Shown here piece after piece: positions 1 to 7,942 of a DNA stretch of 18,793 bases (its first letter is position 1; each line of letters begins with the position of its first letter). The notes beneath the pieces were generated by a model. It ran no database searches. It worked only from the letters and a program-made list of their open reading frames with translations, and was not told where the DNA came from. Both the position numbers and the translations under genes were made by a program. The DNA comes from CAZFLD01 sp964519835 (lineage in GTDB: Bacteria > Spirochaetota > Spirochaetia > DSM-27196 > CAZFLD01), in NCBI GenBank assembly GCA_964519835.1, contig CAZFLD010000071.1, positions 1-18,793 of the forward strand, written 5' to 3'.

Positions 1-355
1 CGTGGTGAACGCAACTGAGAAAGGTCTGTGCTTCCTCGGGGCTGAGAACAACCGGTAACGTCTGGGGTTTTTTGGGTGCCGGAATGACCTGATCGAAAAG
101 CCAATCCTTGTGAAGCGTGACACGATACAGAAAACGTAATGCTGCCACGGCGATGAGTATCGAACCGGGCGCCAGTTTCTTTTCATTCGTCAAGTACACC
201 TGATAGGAGCGGATGTCGTCGGGTCCGAGCCGCTCAGGAGACTTGGCGAAAAAACGTGCGAACTGTGCCACCTGTCGCACGTAAGAGTCCTGTGTATGCG
301 GTGAGAGATTCCGCACTTGCATGTCTTCAGTCATGCGTTGCCGAAGGGGTGTCAT
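1..355 (-). CDS. Tyrosine recombinase/integrase, N-terminal part (runs off the left edge)
   Basis: Reading the minus strand from the ATG at 353-355 gives 118 uninterrupted codons that continue past base 1, so this is a gene cut by the window edge. The peptide begins MTPLRQRMTEDMQVRNLS and has the N-terminal SAM-like core-binding fold of XerC/XerD-type integrases: the SPHTQDSYVRQV helix at about residues 18-29, a DDIRSYQVYLTNEKK helix at about 49-63, and a sentence-like PAPKKPQTLPVVLSPEEAQ junction at about 90-108 that opens the catalytic domain. The catalytic Arg-His-Arg-Tyr residues lie outside the window. An AGAGGAG ribosome site at 362-368 sits 6 bases before the start. Family knowledge: similar stand-alone integrases often accompany IS91-like transposase genes; whether one follows here cannot be seen. 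Seen: recombinase fold. Inferred: mobile-element origin. Confidence 0.85.
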   Translation of the reverse strand, partial: MTPLRQRMTEDMQVRNLSPHTQDSYVRQVAQFARFFAKSPERLGPDDIRSYQVYLTNEKKLAPGSILIAVAALRFLYRVTLHKDWLFDQVIPAPKKPQTLPVVLSPEEAQTFLSCVHH

Positions 356-361
356 AGATTG

Positions 362-368
362 CTCCTCT
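362..368 (-). promoter_or_regulatory. Ribosome binding site of the truncated integrase
   Basis: AGAGGAG on the minus strand, 6 bases ahead of the ATG at 353-355. It supports this start and shows that the edge gene is probably still translated rather than a decayed fragment. Confidence 0.7.
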
Positions 369-1278
369 GCCGGACAAATTTGCTGCAAGCAGCTCTTCTA
401 TCATCTCGCAGCGGAGCGGTTCTATGAACCAGTCAACCACCAGCAGAGATCCCGTCATGTCTTGTGAGAGGCTGACCGGTGCAAGATCAGATCTGTCATG
501 AATACCGCGAAGCGGTTTAGTCCAAACGTCGAAACTGGCTGTTCCACCATCAGGCACATAGCGCCGGGGTATCGGCGAAGCTCTACAGCATCATCGGGAC
601 CGCTGGCGCGAATGAAGTAGAGCCCATGCATTGCCTGCGATTTGTACTTCGCTGCATGGAGCGCTTCCGCGACACCGAAATGCCGTGGCCCTTGACATCC
701 TGCCTCTCCCGGCCATCCGAGATTACGCCACAACGATCGGCATTCCCTGGACTTTCGAATAGGAGACTCTCCGTACGCCCGATCCACATTGGTATGGGTT
801 CGTGGAGCACTTACGAAGGATCGGTGGAAAAAGCCCCGCGAGGTGGCCCGCTACGCGACTATCGCCATTGGAAGTTGTATCTTGATACCCCACGAATCGA
901 CCCGGTCACAAGCAGTTTGGGTGTCAACGGAATCGGGGGAACTCCATACATTCTGCCGGGGTTATCGGGTGCTTGACGCCGGGGCGCGGCCCCTGGCCGG
1001 CACCCTACAAGGCGGTGCCGGTCGGCCCACGCCGCGCGCTACGTGCGCGGCAAGAACCGCCCCGGCTCAGCAGGTTGTCGATGATGTGGAGGTAGTCGGT
1101 TGAGTAGCCTCCGTTGCGCGCGTTCGCAGGTGGCCTGACGCGCCGATGGCGGCACCTTGGCGCGCCGGACCGCTCCGAGCGAGCCAGTGAACGATTCTCC
1201 ATCTCGAAACCTCGCTACACCGGCAGACGACTCGCGTGGTCCCCGGCGCTGCTCGCAATCGCCAGCCTATTGTTGTAA
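369..1278. other. Gene-poor stretch with broken reading frames between the integrase and the sugar operon
   Basis: About 910 bases carry no gene I can support. Minus-strand frames at 455-787, 327-557 and 583-810 overlap in shifting registers and none resembles a family I recognise. One of them contains a plausible protein-like segment (LYFIRASGPDDAVELRRY) near 540-620 that ends up in a different frame downstream, as a decayed gene would. Plus-strand frames at 626-976 and 789-1,103 have no good ribosome site and look like chance. The part at about 960-1,210 is markedly richer in G+C than the flanks. The most economical reading is a degraded junction between a mobile element on the left and the end of the operon on the right. 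Confidence 0.5.
992..1026. repeat. G+C-rich inverted repeat (hairpin)
   Basis: CCGGCACC at 997-1,004 and GGTGCCGG at 1,014-1,021 are perfect inverted arms of 8 bp with a 9-base loop. Pairing continues outward through two wobbles and two G-C pairs to about 993/1,025. It lies about 255 bases downstream of the last operon gene. There is no T-run on either side, so it is not a classic intrinsic terminator. It could be a mobile-element end, a REP-like element, or a structure that protects the 3' end of the operon mRNA. Confidence 0.5.
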
Positions 1279-3036
1279 TCAGATCTCTCTGACACCGGAC
1301 AGCACCGCGCGATAGTTCCGTATCGCTTCGGCCGTCCGAAGGTGCCTCCCGTAGAGCCGAAACAGCGTAACACTCCCGGACAAGTCGGGAGCGACCGTGC
1401 AGACCCCGACGTCATTGATATCATCCAACCAGGGATTGAGCCTCCACCACCCCTGGATCCGCTCGGCTCCGCCGTCGAGCAGAAGTCCGTCGGCCACAAC
1501 GGATACCACCTTGGCCAATCCGTCCACGACAAAAACAACGTGCAATGGACGGCCGGGGCCTAACAATCCGGGATCGGTACAAAAGCGCCAGTCACGACGT
1601 GAGGACACGTTCGCCGACGGATCTGGTCCGTCCATAACGTCTATCCACCACCGTTGACGATTGTCGGCAAGACAGAGCTCGAGCGCCCCTCCTTCGGAGG
1701 TTGTGACCTGAAAGCCGCGCCGGCGCGGGCCGAATGAACCGGCTACGAGTTGGCCGGGTCGCCCATCGTCGACGTTTATGACGAGCTCGATGGTGATACC
1801 CCCGTCACGGAGCGAAGGGAGCTTTGGAATGGCGAAGGCCGCCCCGTTGTTGAGCTCGTCACCCTTCTCGACCAGAAGTCCTTCCATGACCGAAACAGTC
1901 TTGCCAGGCTGCACGCGTTCGGTCCACGCACCTTCCAGCAAAACCGGATCAATCTCGTGCACACGAGCCACGAGCTTCTCGGTTTCGGAGACCCAGTGAC
2001 GGCCGTCCTGTTCGATGAAGTCTGGGTAGCTCATGCCGCGCACGGTCGGGTCGGAGGCGTATAGGAGTATCTCCGGTTGCGACCACTCTATCGAGCCATC
2101 GACCTCCACACCGCCGCTTATCCAGACGGGATTGCGCACAGCGGAGTTCCCCCAACCAGGAAATCCATTGTTGTGAAACCAGAGTAAGAACCTTCCATCG
2201 GATGTCTTGCCCAGCTTGGCGCACGCCCGGGGGTTGCGAAGTGGCCGGCCGTCGGGGTACGTCAACGGTACCGGAACGGTCCAGGTGTGGCCGCCGTCGC
2301 GGCTGATGGTATAGCCGATCACGCCAATGTCTGTGCGAAGCACCATGTATAGAGAGCCGTCGCTAAGAGACTCGAGGTTCTGCTCCTCCTGAGTCCGGCC
2401 CAACTCGCGGTTCCAGATACCCTCGTCGCCGTCGGGCAGCAGCGTCCAGCCTATTCGGTTCGGATCATCTACCGTTAGCACGTCCGCGCTGTGCAGCACC
2501 CAGCTTTCGCTTCCATCCTGCGGGCGTCCAGCATGCAGTTTGGGTATTCCGAAGTATACGCCGTTGTTTGTGACGACAGGCTTGTCGATACACCAGAAGA
2601 ACTGTTCGCGCCCCTCGGTTACGTTCTCTCGGTCGTGCCGCGTTTGGCGAATGGGAATCCGATACCGTTGTTCACTCCAGGTCCTGCCCCCGTCGTCCGA
2701 GTACCGATAGCAAAGAGCGCCTCCGTGCTGCGAAGACTCGTCGGTTAGTTCGACATTGTAGACCGCGAAGACGCGGCCGGTAGGCACCAGAAATGCTGTA
2801 ACCCAGGACGTCTTCCGATCGCCCGCCGGCTCGATATCGATAAGATCGGACCAGGTTCGGCCGTGATCGGTGCTAATCGTGGACACCACGTGCTGACCGG
2901 GTGTGCTCTCCAGACCGCGACCGGTGGTCAGAACGCATAACCAGTGGCCGTCCGGTAACACGACCACGTATGGCTGATCGCAGTAGTTCTCACTTGGTAT
3001 CTGATGCCCTGTCTCTACCGCACGTGGATCGGTCAT
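1279..3036 (-). CDS. BNR-repeat sialidase-like protein with C-terminal LamG-like domain (last operon gene)
   Basis: The 585-residue product has three Asp boxes typical of six-bladed sialidase propellers (S-x-D-x-G-x-T-W): STDHGRTW at 55-62, SDDGGRTW at 113-120 and SRDGGHTW at 245-252. The propeller spans about residues 15-370. Residues 395-580 look like a concanavalin/LamG beta-sandwich (GGITIELVINV, LHVVFVVDGL). There is no signal peptide, so a cytoplasmic enzyme acting on an imported sugar is likely. The family includes exo-sialidases but also many Asp-box glycosidases of other or unknown specificity; I cannot fix the substrate, and an arginine triad cannot be assigned by eye. The ATG overlaps the aldolase TGA by four bases (ATGA, 3,033-3,036), so translation is coupled. 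It resembles the BNR/LamG gene at the other end of the operon in architecture. Confidence 0.85.
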   Translation of the reverse strand: MTDPRAVETGHQIPSENYCDQPYVVVLPDGHWLCVLTTGRGLESTPGQHVVSTISTDHGRTWSDLIDIEPAGDRKTSWVTAFLVPTGRVFAVYNVELTDESSQHGGALCYRYSDDGGRTWSEQRYRIPIRQTRHDRENVTEGREQFFWCIDKPVVTNNGVYFGIPKLHAGRPQDGSESWVLHSADVLTVDDPNRIGWTLLPDGDEGIWNRELGRTQEEQNLESLSDGSLYMVLRTDIGVIGYTISRDGGHTWTVPVPLTYPDGRPLRNPRACAKLGKTSDGRFLLWFHNNGFPGWGNSAVRNPVWISGGVEVDGSIEWSQPEILLYASDPTVRGMSYPDFIEQDGRHWVSETEKLVARVHEIDPVLLEGAWTERVQPGKTVSVMEGLLVEKGDELNNGAAFAIPKLPSLRDGGITIELVINVDDGRPGQLVAGSFGPRRRGFQVTTSEGGALELCLADNRQRWWIDVMDGPDPSANVSSRRDWRFCTDPGLLGPGRPLHVVFVVDGLAKVVSVVADGLLLDGGAERIQGWWRLNPWLDDINDVGVCTVAPDLSGSVTLFRLYGRHLRTAEAIRNYRAVLSGVREI

Positions 3037-3878
3037 CGGTTTGCCTGCCCATCTCGTATCCGTCCGTCAACCGCATTGCATACCGCGTCTATTGGGTCGG
3101 TCATTGATGTAGCCTTCATTACCGCGCCTAAGGCGTCGAGCGCGCCCTGCGCACCACTTCGGAGAAATACGGTGTCCATTCCAAGTGCAACAAAGGTGAA
3201 CCCTCCCTGTAGCGCGAAATGGACTCCGTCGGGCGTTGGCTGTACCAAGTGCAAACCCGCAGGCTTTCCCGCCGCTCGGCACGCCCGTACAACCCTTTGC
3301 TGCGCCTCCAAGACTTTCACATGGTCCGTCTGACCGGGTACACCGTAGGAGCCACTGAGGTCGTACGGACCGATAAAAATCCCGTCCAACCCGTCAACAG
3401 ACAGAATCTCGTCGATACTTTCCACGCCACGACTGGTTTCGATCATGGCCACCACAACGGTCTCCTGGTTCGCCTGCTCGACATAGGACGAAAACGACGA
3501 CCCGTAACCATTACTCCGGAAGTAGGCGAATCCACGCACTCCGTCCGGCGGAAACCGCGCCGCCGATACGGCGCGCTCAGCATCTTCGCGGGAGCTGATC
3601 AGCGGGACGATCACGCCTTGGGCGCCAACGTCTAGCACTTGGCGAATCGCAAGCGTATCGTTTTCTCGCACGCGCGCAAGCGGCACCGGCCCACGCGCGT
3701 ACAGGCCGCGCACAACGGAAGCGAAGTCGGCGACCGAAATCTCGGTGTGCTCGCAATCGACGGCAATCCAGTCGAAGCCCATGTCGCCGAGAATCTCCGC
3801 GATCGCAGCGTGGCCGACCTGAATCCATGTTCCGATCGAAGGTTTTCCGTTTAGTAGTTGAGATTTCAGCGTATTCAT
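3033..3878 (-). CDS. HpcH/HpaI-family class II aldolase (2-keto-3-deoxy sugar acid type)
   Basis: A cytoplasmic aldolase of 281 residues, somewhat longer than the usual 250-267. The family cleaves 2-keto-3-deoxy acids to pyruvate plus an aldehyde, using a divalent metal. Visible landmarks: GTW at 16-18; the WIAVDCEHTEI segment with the likely general-base His44; Arg69 in PLARV; VGAQGVIVPL at 84-93; PPDGVRG at 110-116; MIET with metal ligand Glu147; and GIFIGPYDLSGSYG with metal ligand Asp173. All expected catalytic positions are present, so it should be active. About 25 extra residues follow the core at the C-terminus. Close families include 2-keto-3-deoxy-L-rhamnonate aldolase, 2-dehydro-3-deoxyglucarate aldolase (GarL) and HpaI; the exact substrate is not decidable here. 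The start has a GTAGGA site and lies 5 bases after the permease stop. Confidence 0.92.
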   Translation of the reverse strand: MNTLKSQLLNGKPSIGTWIQVGHAAIAEILGDMGFDWIAVDCEHTEISVADFASVVRGLYARGPVPLARVRENDTLAIRQVLDVGAQGVIVPLISSREDAERAVSAARFPPDGVRGFAYFRSNGYGSSFSSYVEQANQETVVVAMIETSRGVESIDEILSVDGLDGIFIGPYDLSGSYGVPGQTDHVKVLEAQQRVVRACRAAGKPAGLHLVQPTPDGVHFALQGGFTFVALGMDTVFLRSGAQGALDALGAVMKATSMTDPIDAVCNAVDGRIRDGQANR

Positions 3879-3883
3879 TGTTC

Positions 3884-4855
3884 CTACCCCACCAGTCCGG
3901 TACGCTCGACGCCCTGCACAAAGTACCGCTGCAACACGGCGTATATGATCAGCACCGGCAGCACGACCAAGAATGTGGCCGCCATGATAACTGCGTCATT
4001 GAACCGCAAAATCTCTTCCAGCATCTCCGTGTCTTCGGTAATGATCTGAAACGCCTCGTATAGACTCGGCAGAATGGATGGCAGTGGGAGGATGCCGCGA
4101 CTTGTCAGGTAGATAGACGGCTCAAAGTAGTCGTTCCAATGCCACACCAGGCCAAGAACTGCCGCAACAAGCAAGGCCGGCCGAGAGATGGGCAGCACGA
4201 TATTCCAGAAGATCCGAATGAAACTACAGCCGTCGAGTCGTGCCGCTTCCTCCAACTCGTACGGCAGTCCAAGAAAGAATTGACGAAAAAGAAACACATA
4301 CAAACCCCCGCGCAAACCAAATCCAAGAAAGGTGGGCAGAACGATAGGCAGGTATGTGTCTATCCACTTGAAATTAGAGTATAGAATATACATCGGAATA
4401 ATCAATGTCTGGATAGGCACGATGATTGAGAGCACCACAATACCAAACAGCAAGCGCCTACCCGGAAACTTATACCGAGCAAATCCGTATCCGATAAACG
4501 AGCAGGCCAATAGGTGTCCCACCACACTCGTCGCAGTGATAAAAATCGAGTTGCGGAAGTGTGGCCAGAAGTCCAGGACGTCTGCTGCTATCGCGTAGTT
4601 TTCCCAGTGCAACGTAGAGGGGATCCAGTTGATGGTGAAATCCGCCAAATCCACCGGTGACTTTAGCGAGGTGATGATCATGTAGAGAAAGGGGAAAATG
4701 AAGACGTACGCCACATCAAGGAGCAGCACGTAGACGCCAAGGCGGTAGAGCAGCGATCCCTTTTGGGGATTGCGACGCTTGCGAAAAAACGCCGCTATTC
4801 TGTGACCAGCGCGCGGGAGCGATCCTAACTGTTGGGTTTCTTCTATTCCAGCCAT
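3884..4855 (-). CDS. Carbohydrate ABC transporter permease, MalG type (second transporter)
   Basis: A 323-residue inner-membrane protein with six hydrophobic spans (first at about 40-62, last at about 288-310). The binding-protein-dependent transport signature lies at 201-222: EEAARLDGCSFIRIFWNIVLP, i.e. EAA...G followed by I-x-LP, which docks on the ATPase. The C-terminus ends with the YFVQGVERTGLVG type of tail common to MalG/UgpE-like subunits. A basic N-terminal stretch of about 35 residues precedes the first span. It is paired with the MalF-type gene just upstream (6-base gap) and has a TGAGGT ribosome site. Together the two permeases would form the heterodimeric channel; no ATPase gene is present in the window. 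Confidence 0.93.
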   Translation of the reverse strand: MAGIEETQQLGSLPRAGHRIAAFFRKRRNPQKGSLLYRLGVYVLLLDVAYVFIFPFLYMIITSLKSPVDLADFTINWIPSTLHWENYAIAADVLDFWPHFRNSIFITATSVVGHLLACSFIGYGFARYKFPGRRLLFGIVVLSIIVPIQTLIIPMYILYSNFKWIDTYLPIVLPTFLGFGLRGGLYVFLFRQFFLGLPYELEEAARLDGCSFIRIFWNIVLPISRPALLVAAVLGLVWHWNDYFEPSIYLTSRGILPLPSILPSLYEAFQIITEDTEMLEEILRFNDAVIMAATFLVVLPVLIIYAVLQRYFVQGVERTGLVG

Positions 4856-4861
4856 GGTGAA

Positions 4862-5740
4862 CTACCTCACACCTGTTGCGTAGACTCTGCGCCTTGCGAT
4901 ACCAAAGACGACTATAAGCAGCAGCACGATAAACAGGCAGTAGATCCAGCTCATTGCCGCCGCATACTCGAACTCTGTTGCCTGAAAGGCTCGTTCCTGG
5001 ATGTACTGCAAAAGAGGATTCTCGATGTCGGTAAACGAGTCGACAAGCGTGTATACGACGTTTAAGAGAATCACCGGAGAGATCATCGGAAGCGTGATCT
5101 TCCAAAACGTGTCCCACTCGGTTGCTCCATCCACTCGTGCGGACTCGTACAAGGACGGTGATATCCCCTGAAGCCCTGCAAGAAACAGCAAGACCTGCAC
5201 GCCCAGGCGCCATAGCACAATAGTGATTCTGGTAAGGAATCCATTTACACCGGTGTACACTGTGGGACCCAGATACAGAACCACCTCCTCCGGAAACAGA
5301 ATCCCTCGGGCAACGCTCAGCGACTGCTCGTCGACGTCCTGCCCCAGAAGCTGCTGCATGATGTAGCCTGTTCCCAGAAGGAATGGGATAAAAAACACTG
5401 TCCGAAAGAAGCCGCGAAACCGGATCTTTTTGCTGATGAGAACTGCAAAGAACAGAGCAAAAAAGACAATAAGCGGCGTGTTGATCAGGGTCAACTGAAC
5501 GACCTCTAAGAACCCCGGTAGGAAGTTGATGTCGTAGACAAAAGCCCGTGCGTAGTGCTCAAACCCGGTCCATGTCATCTGGAAGCCGGAAAAGCGAGTA
5601 ATGTCGCTTAGGCTCACCCGGATCGCCATAAAAAGCGGAAACACGAACAGGGCCAAACACCCAACAATGAACGGAGAAACAAACACGTAGGCTTCGAGGA
5701 TTCTTTGCCTCTTGTAGTTGAGCTTTCGTTGTCGTGCCAT
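4862..5740 (-). CDS. Carbohydrate ABC transporter permease, MalF type (second transporter)
   Basis: A 292-residue inner-membrane permease with the 'AYVFVSPFIVGCLALFVFPL' type first span at about 17-37, typical of MalF/UgpA/LplB proteins. The coupling-helix signature is YESARVDGATEWDTFWKITLP at 198-218. It starts three bases after the DUF5696 stop with a GGGAGGA site 9 bases ahead of the ATG, which fixes the start. The MalG-type partner follows after six bases. Placement right behind the secreted DUF5696 gene suggests that this pair imports what that protein releases or presents; that link is inference. Confidence 0.93.
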   Translation of the reverse strand: MARQRKLNYKRQRILEAYVFVSPFIVGCLALFVFPLFMAIRVSLSDITRFSGFQMTWTGFEHYARAFVYDINFLPGFLEVVQLTLINTPLIVFFALFFAVLISKKIRFRGFFRTVFFIPFLLGTGYIMQQLLGQDVDEQSLSVARGILFPEEVVLYLGPTVYTGVNGFLTRITIVLWRLGVQVLLFLAGLQGISPSLYESARVDGATEWDTFWKITLPMISPVILLNVVYTLVDSFTDIENPLLQYIQERAFQATEFEYAAAMSWIYCLFIVLLLIVVFGIARRRVYATGVR

Positions 5741-5743
5741 AGC

Positions 5744-7942
5744 CTACAGTCCTCCCACCGGGGCGCGAGCCACGGCAAAGTCCGTTGCACCGACCGGTAT
5801 GCCGTCGAGCACAACGTCGTGGCCAGCGTAGTTGAGGTACACCCGCGATCCGTCGGCAAAGGTCAGTCGGACGGCGGTCTCGCTGAGACGCAGATGCTCG
5901 GTGATCGGCAGATTATAGAAGCCTCGGAGCTCGCGGTTGAACCTGGCGTAGGCGTCGACCGCCTGATCGGACCAATCGGAGAATTGTGAGCTGAACAAGT
6001 AGTTGACGTCTGTGTCACGGAGGAGCTCCGAGCCTTGGTCAGTCAGGTAGTAGTGTGGAACACTCCCATACTCGATCCACTGGAGCAGCTGGCGTGCTCT
6101 GTCGTAGAAAAGGTTGCCTGGCACCGAGCCGTAGTGGATGCTGCCGTGCAGAATCATCTGGTAGAACGGAACTTGCTCGTCGAGAGCAATCAGGCCTGAA
6201 GCCTCCATGGGCAAGTTGAACAGGATATCTGCCTTGCCTGCCAGCTGGAGAAAACCACTCTGCAGTGCAGCCCCGCCAAACTGCTCCGTTGACTGAGCGA
6301 CCATCCGTTCCCAAGCATCGATCGTATCACGACGTCGGTGGGGATACTGCTGATTGCAGTCCTGATAGACAATGTCACCGATCCGTTCAAAGGTTATGCC
6401 CGCGGCTCCCGAGCCCTGCAGGCGGCTTATGAGGTCCTCGAGTCGCTCCTCCGCGTAGCGCGGGTTGATGAGGAAACGCTCGCGAAGCTCATCGGTAACC
6501 GGTAGCGAGTTTCCTTTTTTGACTGTCTGAGTTCGTGCGTTGAACCCTCCGTTCTCGAGCAGCGCGTCAACCATGTTAGCCTGAACATAGGTGAGCACGC
6601 CTCTGTCCGCGTTGTGCGCCAGAAGCTCACTCAAGCCGGCGATCCCACCCAGCGATCTCTCCGGCGGCCAGAGCGTGGGGAATGTGCCGTATCCGCCACG
6701 GACCCATCCGACCAGGTTCATCCTGATGGCGCCAACACCGTTCTCGCGGAGGAAATCAATCATCTCACCCGCCTGCCTAAACGTCGTCATTGGCAGGTAT
6801 CGGTTAATCAAAAGCCGCTCCTCGACTACCCCGCCGAGAACAGATAAGGCGAGAGGCACCTCGGAGCCGAGATCCACCTCAGGGAGCTCCCCTGTGGCAA
6901 GATAGTGGCGCCTGAGGACTGCGGCCATTCCGCTATAGGTTGCATCAGGTCCTGCGAGAAAAAAGTACCTGACGCTGCGGTTCCCTGGGATCCGATCCGC
7001 GTCAAACTTGATAGGAGTCATTCCCGCGGGTAGGTTTCCCTGGGCACGAATGGCTGACAGGAATAACTCGTACTGATGCCTGTACAACAATTCCGGATGA
7101 ACTCGGGTAAGGTCCACGGCCTGGCCGCTCTGCGTAAACGTGACGTAGGAGTTCTCGCCCCCGCCGTCGGCAAGCGCGGCAAAAGCGGACTGACCCAGGC
7201 GGATGCCGAACGCCGGAATGTAGGCGTTCCGATACCCCTCCGTCTGATATTGGTCATACGTGAGTAGGTCTACTTCCGCCGGCGAGTAGGCGTGCCACCG
7301 GATCCTTGCATACTCCGATGCATAACTTCCGACAATGTCCTTGAAGTGGTACAGCGCGCCCGGTCCATCCGGCAGGACAGCGTACCCGACTGCGTCGTCG
7401 GGAGCCGCGCCGAAAAAGGGCAATGGCTCCACAGTAACCCAACCGTTTGGTCCCGTTTCGGTAACCGAATCGTCCGGAATCGAAAAGATCATCTGCGAGC
7501 CGTCCACGGTAATCTCTACTGCCAAAGCCAGGGATAGCCCGTCAAAGCTGTAGTCTAACCGAACCCCATTCTCCAAACGAGACACGACAACTGTATGGGA
7601 TGCGGACTGGGAAGCTCCAAGGTTGCGGCTGCCGGTGTCGCGACTGCGGTCGAAATAGCTGAAGGTAAAGAGCGACTGCATTCGCGCCTTCCACTGAGGG
7701 TTGGCGTTCTGAAACGCGGGCTCCGTGTCGGCCACGCGGGACGTCCAATCGGTGCCGCTTCGAAGGTCCCGAACCAGGATGGAACGGGTATCATCATTGA
7801 AATAGAGGGCCAACGATTCCGACTCGCCAACCCGGTTGTATGTAACAGCATCGGACAGAACGATCTCCGGCGCACTGTAGACCGGTCCCACCTGTAACAG
7901 AGCAACCACCACTATCGCCTGTAGTGTTACATGCCCACTCAT
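5744..7942 (-). CDS. Secreted DUF5696 protein, probable TIM-barrel glycosidase
   Basis: Starting at the ATG at 7,940-7,942 the product has 732 residues. This start gives an ATGA overlap with the Yip1 gene and puts a clear signal peptide at the very N-terminus (hydrophobic 6-22, cleavage near VYSA-PE); an upstream GTG at 7,975 would bury it. Residues 25-320 look like an N-terminal beta-sandwich (Tyr/Asp-rich strands such as EYARIRWHAYSPAEVDLLTY). Residues 375-630 look like an alpha/beta barrel: ENGVGAIRMNLVGW, then AAGITFERIGDIVYQDCN at about 513-530, as in glycoside hydrolases whose acidic residues lie at strand ends. A short beta domain closes the chain. The family is DUF5696 by my recognition of pattern and context, since it commonly sits in LipO/YteP-type transporter operons. 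Catalytic residues are not proven. Confidence 0.8.
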   Translation of the reverse strand: MSGHVTLQAIVVVALLQVGPVYSAPEIVLSDAVTYNRVGESESLALYFNDDTRSILVRDLRSGTDWTSRVADTEPAFQNANPQWKARMQSLFTFSYFDRSRDTGSRNLGASQSASHTVVVSRLENGVRLDYSFDGLSLALAVEITVDGSQMIFSIPDDSVTETGPNGWVTVEPLPFFGAAPDDAVGYAVLPDGPGALYHFKDIVGSYASEYARIRWHAYSPAEVDLLTYDQYQTEGYRNAYIPAFGIRLGQSAFAALADGGGENSYVTFTQSGQAVDLTRVHPELLYRHQYELFLSAIRAQGNLPAGMTPIKFDADRIPGNRSVRYFFLAGPDATYSGMAAVLRRHYLATGELPEVDLGSEVPLALSVLGGVVEERLLINRYLPMTTFRQAGEMIDFLRENGVGAIRMNLVGWVRGGYGTFPTLWPPERSLGGIAGLSELLAHNADRGVLTYVQANMVDALLENGGFNARTQTVKKGNSLPVTDELRERFLINPRYAEERLEDLISRLQGSGAAGITFERIGDIVYQDCNQQYPHRRRDTIDAWERMVAQSTEQFGGAALQSGFLQLAGKADILFNLPMEASGLIALDEQVPFYQMILHGSIHYGSVPGNLFYDRARQLLQWIEYGSVPHYYLTDQGSELLRDTDVNYLFSSQFSDWSDQAVDAYARFNRELRGFYNLPITEHLRLSETAVRLTFADGSRVYLNYAGHDVVLDGIPVGATDFAVARAPVGGL

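Noticed and set aside
455..810. Intact minus-strand gene in the left gap
   Set aside because: Several overlapping short frames compete and none shows a continuous recognisable domain, so it was kept only as a possible decayed remnant.
626..1103. Plus-strand genes in the left gap
   Set aside because: The frames lack ribosome sites, have atypical composition and resemble no protein family.
1200..1278. Rho-independent terminator just after the last operon gene
   Set aside because: No G+C-rich stem followed by a T-run is visible on the minus strand in this stretch.
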